A stretch of 64,000 bases of DNA, taken from the NCBI RefSeq assembly GCF_016741855.1, contig NZ_JAERRH010000002.1, positions 124,001 to 188,000 of the forward strand. The letters are read 5' to 3'. The notes under the pieces were generated by a model. The model saw nothing but the letters and a program-made list of their open reading frames with translations, did not search any database and had not been told where the DNA came from. Of the stretch, positions 54,523-61,842 are shown one piece after another (position 1 is the stretch's first letter; each line of letters starts with the position of its first letter). The position numbers and the translations under genes are program-made. The stretch is from Streptomyces musisoli (GTDB lineage: Bacteria; Actinomycetota; Actinomycetes; Streptomycetales; Streptomycetaceae).

Positions 54523-54666
54523 GAAACTCCCGAAAGTCCGACGGCCGAGAAATGGGCTGGAAGAGTGCGGAAGAAGGGACGGAGAGGGGACCGGGATATG
54601 GGGCCGCGCCCTCGTGGTGCGCAGCCGCTCATGGTGGCGGAGCGTGTCCGCCCGCCGGTGCAGAGT

Positions 54667-54683
54667 GCCTGATGGCATCAGGC
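54667..54683. promoter_or_regulatory. 17-bp perfect palindrome upstream of the PKS operon
   Basis: GCCTGATG-G-CATCAGGC, 145 bases upstream of the first PKS start codon in the divergent PKS/methyltransferase intergenic region. Symmetry of this length suggests a dimeric repressor or activator site. The regulator is unknown. Confidence 0.5.
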
Positions 54684-54830
54684 GCAGTCAGTAGACACCG
54701 ACGCTCCGTGAACTGTCCAATAACATCTCCCATGACATCGATAACCCGCCTTATGAGCGTCGTGTTCAACGCGGACGAAACAGCCCGGAAATGGAGCGGA
54801 ATAGATACTCCGAGTGGGTCGAGTAGTGCG

Positions 54831-54860
54831 TTGACAAACGGAGTTCACTGTTTGTAGCGT
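54831..54860 (+). promoter_or_regulatory. Promoter of the methyltransferase gene
   Basis: TTGACA (54831-54836), 18-base spacer, TAGCGT (54855-54860). The leader would be about 50 bases. An imperfect palindrome CAAAC...GTTTG (54835-54854) fills the spacer and overlaps the -35, a typical operator position. Confidence 0.55.
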
Positions 54861-54915
54861 CCGAGCTGCGGTGTGCGTGCACCGGTCGGGGAAATAACGG
54901 AAGGGCATATCAGGG

Positions 54916-55743
54916 ATGGCCGAACAGCGAATACCCACGGCGGCGGATGTCGGCAACATGTACGATCAGTCGACGGATCTTCTCTCCGAAGTGATGGGGG
55001 GAAATATCCACCTCGGTTACTGGCACAGTGACGAGGACGACGCATCGGTCGAGCAGGCCACCGACACCCTGACCGACATGGTCGCCGAGCGGCTGGGACT
55101 CTCCTCGGGCCTCAGAGTGCTGGACGTCGGCTGCGGCAGTGGCAAGCCGGCCGTCCGGATCGCTGGCCGGTGGGACGTCCACGTCACCGGCATCACCATC
55201 AGCGCCCAGCAGGCGGAGACGGCCGGCGCCCGGCCCGAGGTCGGCGAGAACAGCGGCCAGGTGGCCTTCCAGCAGGGCGACGGCATGGCCCTGCCCTTCG
55301 GCGATGCGCAGTTCGACGGCGTCTACGCCATCGAGTCCTTCCTGCACATGTCCGACCGCGGCAAGGCCATCGCCGAGGCGGCGCGGGTGCTGCGCCCCGG
55401 GGGCACGCTGGTCACGGCGAACCCGTACCAGCAGGGCGAACTGGACGAGCGGGAGGCCGAGATCGTCGCGGCGAACCGCCGGCTCTTCCAGATCCCGCCG
55501 CTCGGTGACGCCGGCACATACGTCGCCCACATGGAGAACGCGGGCCTGAAGGTCGTCGAGGTGCTGGACATCGGCGAGAACGTGCGGCGCAGCCACACGC
55601 TGGCCGCGGCCGCCATCCGGCAGGCCACCGAGACCTTCGACGACGCGTTCACCGAGCAGCTCACCGAGGCCGCCGACATCATCGAACGCTTCGGGGACCT
55701 GCCGCAGGTCGGCTACGGCATCATCGTCGCCCGCAAGCTCTGA
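54916..55743 (+). CDS. SAM-dependent methyltransferase, probable macrolide O-methyltransferase
   Basis: 275 residues from ATG 54916. The class I SAM-binding motif is LRVLDVGCGSGKPAVRIA, with motif II-like AQFDGVYAIESFLHM and motif III RVLRPGGTLV. The N-terminal YDQSTDLLSEVMGGNIHLGY resembles the cap of the natural-product O-methyltransferase group that modifies avermectin- and rifamycin-type macrolides. It is the only methyltransferase in the window and is divergent from the PKS operon, so it is the natural candidate for methylating the C7 hydroxyl left by module 4. Target position is inferred from product logic. It is convergent with the MarR gene, 12 bases apart. Confidence 0.88.
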   Translation: MAEQRIPTAADVGNMYDQSTDLLSEVMGGNIHLGYWHSDEDDASVEQATDTLTDMVAERLGLSSGLRVLDVGCGSGKPAVRIAGRWDVHVTGITISAQQAETAGARPEVGENSGQVAFQQGDGMALPFGDAQFDGVYAIESFLHMSDRGKAIAEAARVLRPGGTLVTANPYQQGELDEREAEIVAANRRLFQIPPLGDAGTYVAHMENAGLKVVEVLDIGENVRRSHTLAAAAIRQATETFDDAFTEQLTEAADIIERFGDLPQVGYGIIVARKL

Positions 55744-55755
55744 CGCGCAGCCCGG

Positions 55756-56175
55756 TCAGGACAGGATCCGGCGCAGCAGATCCCGTAGCAGCGCCCGGTC
55801 CTGTTCGGGCAGCGCGGCCAGCGGTTCGCGGGCGAAGTCCAGCGAGGCGTGCAACTGCCCGGCGGTGGACCGGCCCGCGTCCGTGGCGACGACCAGCTTG
55901 ACCCGGCGGTCGGCGGGGTCGGGCCGGCGCTGCACCAGACCGCGGGCCTCCAGGCGGTCCACCAGCCCCGTCACATTGGACGGTTCGCACTTGAGCTGCT
56001 CGGCGATCCTGCGCATCGGCAGCGGGCCGTGCGACAGCAGCGCGAGCAGCCGCGCCTGGGAGCCGGAGAGCCGGTGCACGGCCGCGGCCGCCTCGTACTC
56101 GCCGTAGAAACGGGACACCATCGTGCCGATGAGGTCGATGACCTCCAGGGTCAGCGGGGACCTGGCTAACGTCAT
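55756..56175 (-). CDS. MarR-family transcriptional regulator
   Basis: 139 residues from ATG 56175. The winged helix is clear: LSGSQARLLALLSHGPLPMR, IAEQLKCEPSNVTGLVDRLE, then the wing RRPDPADRRVKLVVAT. MarR proteins are dimeric repressors often released by aromatic acids; here the next genes upstream make and activate anthranilate, a plausible ligand. It lies on the same strand as that set, about 40 bases after the DAHP synthase remnant, but has its own promoter-like sequence. Confidence 0.88.
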   Translation of the reverse strand: MTLARSPLTLEVIDLIGTMVSRFYGEYEAAAAVHRLSGSQARLLALLSHGPLPMRRIAEQLKCEPSNVTGLVDRLEARGLVQRRPDPADRRVKLVVATDAGRSTAGQLHASLDFAREPLAALPEQDRALLRDLLRRILS

Positions 56176-56181
56176 TTCGCC

Positions 56182-56210
56182 AGCCTAACCATGCAGTTGA
56201 CGGACTGTCC
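56182..56210 (-). promoter_or_regulatory. Candidate leaderless promoter of the MarR gene
   Basis: GGACAG (56210-56205), 17-base spacer, TAGGCT (56187-56182), then only 6 bases to the ATG, so transcription would start at or next to the start codon. Leaderless mRNAs are common in Streptomyces regulators. Confidence 0.4.
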
Positions 56211-56214
56211 GGCG

Positions 56215-57037
56215 TCAGTACAGTTCGGCCATCGCGAAGGCCAGATCCAGCGCCTGCTCATGGCCGAGGCGGGAACCGGCCAACTCCAGGCGGACCCCGC
56301 ACGGATGGGTGCCGAGGGCGCGGTGCACCTCGAAGAAGCCGCCGATCTCGTCCAGCACCCGGGCGGGCGTCCCGTCGGCGGGTTGCGATGCCCGCGGCGT
56401 AGGCCATATGCGGCCCGTCGGGTGTGCCCGTCGAGGCAGAGCAGATGGCCGGACAGCCCGTACCGGCCGCCGCGCTCGGCGGTCCGGGTCAGCGCGGTCT
56501 CGTACGCCATGTCCCGCGCCTCGTGACCGGTGAAGAACTCCGCCCTGCGCAGCGCCTCCGGCGTCGCACCGCAGGCCTCCATGAAGCGGATCGCCGCGGC
56601 GATCCGCCGGGTCAGGCGGGTGTGCCGGGCACGCGCGGGGGAGCGCGCCACGAAGTCCTGGATCTCTTGGTGCACCCGCCGTACGTCGGTGTGGTGTCCG
56701 GCGGTGATCCCGCGCAGCAGGTTCAGCGCCGCGGCCGTGGCATGGTACGTCCGCCGCGCCGGCGCCCCGTCGCCGAGCGGCCCGACCACCTTCACGACCG
56801 GACGCGCACCCGCGTAGGACAGTACAACGGCCATCCGCAGCAGCGTCCCGAACGCCTCGGCGACCTGCCCGCCCGCGACGTCGTCCGCGGCCGGCAGGAA
56901 CGCCTCGCCCTGCTGGCCGCGGCGAGCCGCTCCCGCAACCGGTCGCACTCGCCGGGCAGCAGCAGCGGCGGCCACCCCGCCGGCTCGGCGAGCGCGGCAT
57001 CGACCCCGCCCATCAGCCGGCCGGGTGGGGCGGTCAC
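56215..57037 (-). pseudogene. Decayed class II DAHP synthase
   Basis: GTG 57037 overlaps the stop of the anthranilate synthase gene (GTGA), so it was translationally coupled. Three frames together spell a plant-type (class II) DAHP synthase, the first shikimate-pathway enzyme: PLLLPGECDRLRERLAAAS, then AEAFGTLLRMAVVLSY, TYHATAAALNLLRGITAG, FFTGHEARDMAYETALTR, and finally FFEVHRALGTHPCGVRLELA and EQALDLAFAMAEL. Frame changes occur near 56917 and at about 56425-56385. The family's GQYAKPRS/YRGD block and the CDPMHGN metal/substrate block are absent and the metal-binding Cys region is changed, so about 140 residues are missing relative to the usual 400-460. Even with frames restored it should be inactive. 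Confidence 0.75.
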
Positions 57038-59265
57038 GAGCGGGGTCCGGTCACCGAGGCGGCCGTGCGGCCGCGGATGAGGGAGGTCACGGCGCCCGCG
57101 ACCACCAGATGACCGCTCCGCCCGCCCGCCGACATGATCGACTCGGGGTGGAACTGCACCGCGGCCAGCGGCCGTTCACGGTGCTCGACCGCCATCACCA
57201 CGCCGTCACAGGTCTCCGCGGTCACCCGCAGCTCCGCCGGCATCTGCGCCGCGCTGGCGTACAGCGAGTGGTACCGGCCCACCGTGAACTCCCGGGGCAG
57301 CCCGGCCAGCAGTCGGCTGTCCCCCGCGGTCACCCGGACCCGGGACGGCTTGCCGTGCACCGGCCGGTCCAGCACCCCGAGGGTGCCGCCGAAGTACTCG
57401 ACGAGCCCTTGCAGGCCCAGGCAGACCCCGAACACCGGCAGGTCCAGCCGCTCCGCCTCGGCGAGCGTCGCGCTCAGCCCGAAGTCGGCGGGGCGGCCCG
57501 GCCCCGGCGAGAGCACCAGCAGATCGGGCCGTTCCCGCGCCAGCACCGGCAGATGCCCGGGGCTGCGGTACGTCGTCACACTCGCGCCGGTCTGCCGCAG
57601 ATAGTCCGCCAGGCAGTGTGCGAACGAGTCACGGTGATCCACCATCAGGATCCGCAGCCCCTCGCCCGGACGGTCCGGGCCCACGGCCAGCGGCCCTGGA
57701 CCGGAGTGCGGCAAGGGCACGGTGAGCACGTCGAGCAGCGCCCGCGCCTTCAGCTCGGTCTCGGCCTCCTCCGCCTGCGGCGAGGAGTCGTACAGCAGGG
57801 TCGCCCCGGCCCGCACCGTCGCCACCCCGTCCCGCACCTGGATGGTGCGCAGAGTCAGCACCGTGTCCAGCGTGCCGTCGAAGGCCAGGCAGCCCACCGC
57901 GCCCGCGTACCAGCGGCGCGGCGAGCGCTCCGCCCACTCGATGAACTCGACCGCCGCCAGCTTGGGCGCCCCGGTGACGGTCACCGCCCACAGATGGGCG
58001 AGAAAGCCGTCCAGGGCGTCCCGGCCCGAGGCGAGCACCCCGCGCACCCGGTCCACGGTGTGGATGAGCGTCGCGTACTTCTCGATCCGCCGCCGCGCCG
58101 TGACCTGCACCGAACCCGGCACACAGACCCGCGCCTTGTCGTTGCGGTCGACATCCGTGCACATGGTCAGCTCCGACTCCTGCTTGACGGAGCCGAGCAG
58201 TTCCCGCACGCGTTCGGCGTCCTCCAGGGCGTCGCGGCCCCGCCGGACGGTCCCGCTGATCGGCGCGGACTCCACCACCAGCCGGTCGCCGAGCCCGGCC
58301 GGGTCGCCCTCGCGCCGCACCCGTACGAACATCTCCGGTGAGGCGCCGATCAGATACTCGCCCTCCCCGAGGTTGGCCAGCAGGCTGTGCGGAGCGGGGC
58401 TGGTCTCGCGCAGCCGACGGAAGAGCACGGAGGGCGGCTCGGCGCAGGCTCGGCGGAACATCTGGCCGGGCACCACCTCGAACAGGTCGCCGGAGCGGAA
58501 CAGCTCCTTGGCCCGCACGACCACCTCGGCGTACTCACCGGGCGCGTGGTCGCGCAGCCGGCCGGGGGAACCGGGAACGAACGGCGCGCCCTCCGTGGTG
58601 CGCTCCAGCCCCTCGGTGCTCGCGCCCTGTGCGCTGAACTCGTAGACGTACCGCAGCGCCTCATCCCGGCGCAGATCCAGCTCGTAGATCTCGTCCGGCA
58701 GATGCAGCACCAGGTCGCGGTCGTCCGGGTCGCGCACCTGGTGCAGCTCGACGGGCTCCACCTGGAACAGCAGGTCGTAGCCGAACGCGCCGTACAGGCC
58801 CAGCAGTTGGTCATCGGATCCCGCCATGGCCGCGAGCAGTGCGCGCACCGCCTGGAACACACCGGCGTGCGCGGTACGGTCCTCCTCCGCGAAGACCCCG
58901 CCGGGCCCCGGCGCCCGTCCCACGACCTGGCCGGCGTCGGCCGACCACTCGGTCAGCGCCGGCTCCAGCGCCGCCCGCAGCGCGGGAAGCAGCACGCGGC
59001 CCCGGGAGTTGAGCGCCCGTACGGCCACCCGGTCACCGCGCACACTCACCTCGACCGGCGGATCGGCATAGCCGATGACCAGGTCGTCACCGCAGTACCG
59101 CAGCATGCCGCGCCGCTGGTCGAGCCTGTTCTCCAGCCGGGCGCGCGCGAGCCGGGCCGGACCGGCCGGCCGCACCGAGCGGTGCACGCTCACCCCGGCG
59201 GGCGTTGTCCACCGTGCCGTGCGCCGGTCGGGCCAAGAGGTGCCGACGGCGTCCGTCAGCGACAT
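57034..59265 (-). CDS. Fused anthranilate synthase (TrpE-TrpG type)
   Basis: 743 residues from ATG 59265. Residues about 1-515 are the chorismate-binding TrpE-type subunit: SGTVRRGRDALED, ELTMCTDVDRNDKARVC, LWAVTVTGAPKLAA and YAGAVGCLAFDG. Residues about 540-735 are a class I glutamine amidotransferase: LVLSPGPGRP, nucleophile in GVCLGLQGL, and the His-Glu pair in AVQFHPESI. Such fusions convert chorismate and glutamine to anthranilate; the closely related PhzE makes 2-amino-2-deoxyisochorismate, and sequence reading alone cannot fully exclude that. The next operon gene upstream is an anthranilate-CoA ligase, which favours anthranilate. Being outside a trp operon, it probably serves secondary metabolism. 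Confidence 0.9.
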   Translation of the reverse strand: MSLTDAVGTSWPDRRTARWTTPAGVSVHRSVRPAGPARLARARLENRLDQRRGMLRYCGDDLVIGYADPPVEVSVRGDRVAVRALNSRGRVLLPALRAALEPALTEWSADAGQVVGRAPGPGGVFAEEDRTAHAGVFQAVRALLAAMAGSDDQLLGLYGAFGYDLLFQVEPVELHQVRDPDDRDLVLHLPDEIYELDLRRDEALRYVYEFSAQGASTEGLERTTEGAPFVPGSPGRLRDHAPGEYAEVVVRAKELFRSGDLFEVVPGQMFRRACAEPPSVLFRRLRETSPAPHSLLANLGEGEYLIGASPEMFVRVRREGDPAGLGDRLVVESAPISGTVRRGRDALEDAERVRELLGSVKQESELTMCTDVDRNDKARVCVPGSVQVTARRRIEKYATLIHTVDRVRGVLASGRDALDGFLAHLWAVTVTGAPKLAAVEFIEWAERSPRRWYAGAVGCLAFDGTLDTVLTLRTIQVRDGVATVRAGATLLYDSSPQAEEAETELKARALLDVLTVPLPHSGPGPLAVGPDRPGEGLRILMVDHRDSFAHCLADYLRQTGASVTTYRSPGHLPVLARERPDLLVLSPGPGRPADFGLSATLAEAERLDLPVFGVCLGLQGLVEYFGGTLGVLDRPVHGKPSRVRVTAGDSRLLAGLPREFTVGRYHSLYASAAQMPAELRVTAETCDGVVMAVEHRERPLAAVQFHPESIMSAGGRSGHLVVAGAVTSLIRGRTAASVTGPRS

Positions 59266-59353
59266 GAGAACTCACCTGCCTGAAAGAACCGAAAAAGAAG
59301 AAAGGGCGGGACGGCACGCGACCGGCGGAACGGATGCGCGGAAGCCGGGCCGG

Positions 59354-60982
59354 TCAGGGACGGTCCACCGGCACGCCCGCGCGCAGCACATGGCGCTGGA
59401 GCTTCCCGGTGGCGCCGACCGGCAGCGCGGCGACGAACTCCACGAGCCGCGGATACTTGTACGGGGCTATCTCCGATTTGACGAACTCCTGGATGTCCCG
59501 GGCGAGTTGCTTGCTCGGCTCGACCCCGGGCGCCGGCACCACGAAGCTCTTGACGACCGAGCCGCGCTCCGCGTCGGGCACGCCGACCACCCCGCAGTCG
59601 AGGACGGCCGGATGGCGCAGCACCGCCTGCTCGACCTCGGGGGCGGCGATGTTGTAGCCGGCGGTGACGATCACGTCGTCGGCGCGGGCCTGGTAACGGA
59701 AGTAGCCGTCGGCGTCGCGGACGTAGATGTCACCGGTGATGTTCCAGCCGTGCTGCACCTGGGCGCGCTGCCGGTCGTCGCTGAGGTAGCGGCACCCGGT
59801 CGGCCCCTGCACCGCGAGCCGCCCCGGCACGCCGTCCGGCAGCACGGCGCCTTTCTCGTCGACCACCCGGGCCCGGAAACCGGGCACCGGCCGGCCGGTC
59901 CAGCCCGGCCGGATGTCGTCGTCGGCGGCCGAGATGAAGACGTGCAGCATCTCCGTGGAGCCGATGCCCTCGATGATCCGATGGCCGGTGGCCCGCTCGA
60001 AGGCGTGCCAGGTGTCGGCCGGCAGCGCTTCCCCGGCCGACACACAGCGCCGCAGGGACCGCAGATCGTAGGTGTCGATCCGGGGCAGCGCCGTCCGGTA
60101 GGCGGTGGGTGCGGTGAACAGCACGGTGACGCCGTGCCGGCCCACCGCGGTGAACAGCTCCTCCGGGGTGGCCTTCTCCAGCAGCAGCGCCGACGCCCCC
60201 GCCCGCAGCGGGAAGACCAGCAGTCCGCCCAGGCCGAAGGTGAAGGCGAGCGGCGGGCTGCCGCCGAACAGGTCGTCGGGCCGGGGCCGCAGCACCCGCG
60301 CCGAGAAGGTGTCCGCGATGGCCAGCACGTCGCGGTGGAAGTGCATCGTCGCCTTGGGCCGCCCGCTGGTGCCCGAGGTGAACGCGATCAGGGCGACGTC
60401 GTCCGCGGCCGTCGGCACCGCGGCGAACTCCGCGGCCTTGCTCTCGGCGCGCCGGTTCAGCTCGCTCCCGGCGTCCCCGTACTCCATGACTCGCAGCCCC
60501 GGCGGCCCGGCCCGCTCCAGCTCGTCGGTGTAGCCGCGGTGGCACAGGGCGAGGCCGATGCGGGCCTTGGCCGCGATATCGCGCAGCTCCGTGGCGCGCA
60601 GCAGCGCCATAGTCGTCACCGCCACCCCGCCCGCCTTCAGCACGGCGAGCCAACAGGCGGCCAGCCAGGGTGAGTTGGGTCCGCGCAGCAGCACGCGGTT
60701 GCCTGGCACCAGGCCGTGGTCCTCGGTCAGCACCCGGGCGATCCGGTCGACATGCTCCCGCAGCAGCCCGTACGACCAGACCTGGCCGGACCCGGCGCGC
60801 AGGGCGGGCCGCTGCGCGCCGAACCGCGCGATGGTCGCGTCCAGCAGCTCCTCCGCGCAGTTGAGCCGCCGGGGATAGCGCAGCTCGGGCAGGTCGAAGA
60901 CCAGCTCGGGCCACTCCTGCCGCGGCGGCAGACTGTCGCGGGGGAAGGTGTCCAGATGCGCGGACGGTGCCAGTGGTTGCAA
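59354..60982 (-). CDS. 2-aminobenzoate (anthranilate)-CoA ligase-like enzyme
   Basis: 542 residues from TTG 60982, preceded by GGAGGAG at 5 bases. ANL-superfamily motifs are in order: P-loop AFTSGTSGRPKATMHFHRD, GIGSTEMLHVFISA, WNITGDIY and RADDVIVTAGYNIAAPEVE, with the C-terminal catalytic Lys in PVGATGKLQRH. The GSTEMLH block and overall pattern fit benzoate/2-aminobenzoate-CoA ligases, which use ATP and CoA. It lies 88 bases upstream of the anthranilate synthase gene in the same direction, so the pair should produce anthraniloyl-CoA. No dedicated condensing enzyme or acyltransferase for this thioester is visible in the window. Confidence 0.85.
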   Translation of the reverse strand: MQPLAPSAHLDTFPRDSLPPRQEWPELVFDLPELRYPRRLNCAEELLDATIARFGAQRPALRAGSGQVWSYGLLREHVDRIARVLTEDHGLVPGNRVLLRGPNSPWLAACWLAVLKAGGVAVTTMALLRATELRDIAAKARIGLALCHRGYTDELERAGPPGLRVMEYGDAGSELNRRAESKAAEFAAVPTAADDVALIAFTSGTSGRPKATMHFHRDVLAIADTFSARVLRPRPDDLFGGSPPLAFTFGLGGLLVFPLRAGASALLLEKATPEELFTAVGRHGVTVLFTAPTAYRTALPRIDTYDLRSLRRCVSAGEALPADTWHAFERATGHRIIEGIGSTEMLHVFISAADDDIRPGWTGRPVPGFRARVVDEKGAVLPDGVPGRLAVQGPTGCRYLSDDRQRAQVQHGWNITGDIYVRDADGYFRYQARADDVIVTAGYNIAAPEVEQAVLRHPAVLDCGVVGVPDAERGSVVKSFVVPAPGVEPSKQLARDIQEFVKSEIAPYKYPRLVEFVAALPVGATGKLQRHVLRAGVPVDRP

Positions 60983-61183
60983 CGTCGCTCCTCCGTCAGG
61001 GGCCCCGCCGCGGAGACATGCCGTTTCTCTGTCTGGGCTCCGCGTGCCGGGGCTTCCGGTGAGCCCATGCTGAAGGCGCACCGTCCCCCGCGTCCTGGCC
61101 GTGGCACCTTCCTGCACCTTCGGGCAGGGGGGTGGCACTGGGCCGCCCCGGCGGAGTACAGGCCCGCGGGGACGCGCCCCGGC
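60983..61183. other. Intergenic stretch
   Basis: About 200 bases between the CoA-ligase start and the nadC remnant. It must carry the ligase promoter, but no convincing -35/-10 pair was seen. Confidence 0.4.
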
Positions 61184-61529
61184 TCAGCCGCGCAGCCGCA
61201 GCGCGATGTCGAGCGCGGGCGCGGAGTGGGTGAGCGAGCCCACCCCTCGGCGCAGGCGACGGACAGCACGGCCTCCACGACCCGCAGCCCCGCCACCACC
61301 CCGTCCTGCCGGGCGGTGAAGTCGCCCACCAGGACGGCGCTTTCGGGTTCGAGGGCGGCCGTGGCCCGGTCCACCCCGGGGCCGGTCTCCTCCCGGCCAC
61401 CCGGCGCGCGATCTCCTCTACGTGCTCGGGGACGAGTCCGGCCCGCGCGAGCAGCGCCGCGCGATCAGGATCCAGCCCGCACGCGGGCCGGCGGTCGGTA
61501 CAGGCGAGGACGGAAGTGTTCACGACCAC
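61184..61529 (-). pseudogene. nadC-like remnant (quinolinate phosphoribosyltransferase)
   Basis: The minus strand encodes the N-terminal part of NadC (CGLDPDRAALLARAGLVPEH; then after a frame change TGPGVDRATAALEP, GDFTARQDGVVAGLRVVEAV) joined directly to its extreme C-terminus (VGSLTHSAPALDIALRLRG, stop at 61186-61184). About 170 internal codons, including the phosphate- and quinolinate-binding residues, are missing. The frame change near 61393 is explained by one missing G. This is a fossil of an NAD-biosynthesis gene or of a cluster-specific paralogue. Confidence 0.75.
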
Positions 61530-61635
61530 CGCTTCAAAAGGACGCCGACGGGACGCCCCGACGTTGCCACCGGTCGGCCCCAATCCCCTTGCCAGGCATA
61601 GGAATTGACTCGAAGGCGGGGGGAGAGGGCAGCGG

Positions 61636-61650
61636 AGGGATCAGATCCCT
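61636..61650. promoter_or_regulatory. 15-bp perfect palindrome upstream of the monooxygenase
   Basis: AGGGATC-A-GATCCCT, about 190 bases upstream of the luciferase-like gene start. Candidate operator for the monooxygenase/flavin reductase pair; MarR or LysR control is possible but unproven. Confidence 0.4.
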
Positions 61651-61842
61651 TATCGAGGTGATAGCGCACCCTATTTGACGGCCCTCGCGGCCGGTTGCCA
61701 CAGTTGCCTGGCTTGAGCGGCGGGATCCGCAGTGCCTCGCGGACCCCTTCGGAGCCGATTGCCGCCGCACGGTGAGACCGCTGGCCGTCTCGTCGCCTCA
61801 CCCTCTGCCCACGACGGCACAACCTTCCCTCAGGAGCGTCCC

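Noticed and set aside
46738..54678. Start of the first PKS gene at 54678
   Set aside because: The additional 52 residues are low-complexity and the region holds control elements; ATG 54522 has a ribosome binding site and lies directly before the KS domain.
57034..60982. Anthraniloyl-CoA as the PKS starter unit
   Set aside because: The loading module has a KSQ domain and a malonyl-type AT, which specify an acetyl starter; no CoA-ligase or aryl-loading domain is fused to the PKS.
59354..61138. CoA ligase start at 61138
   Set aside because: The additional 52 residues lack family similarity; TTG 60982 has GGAGGAG at good spacing.
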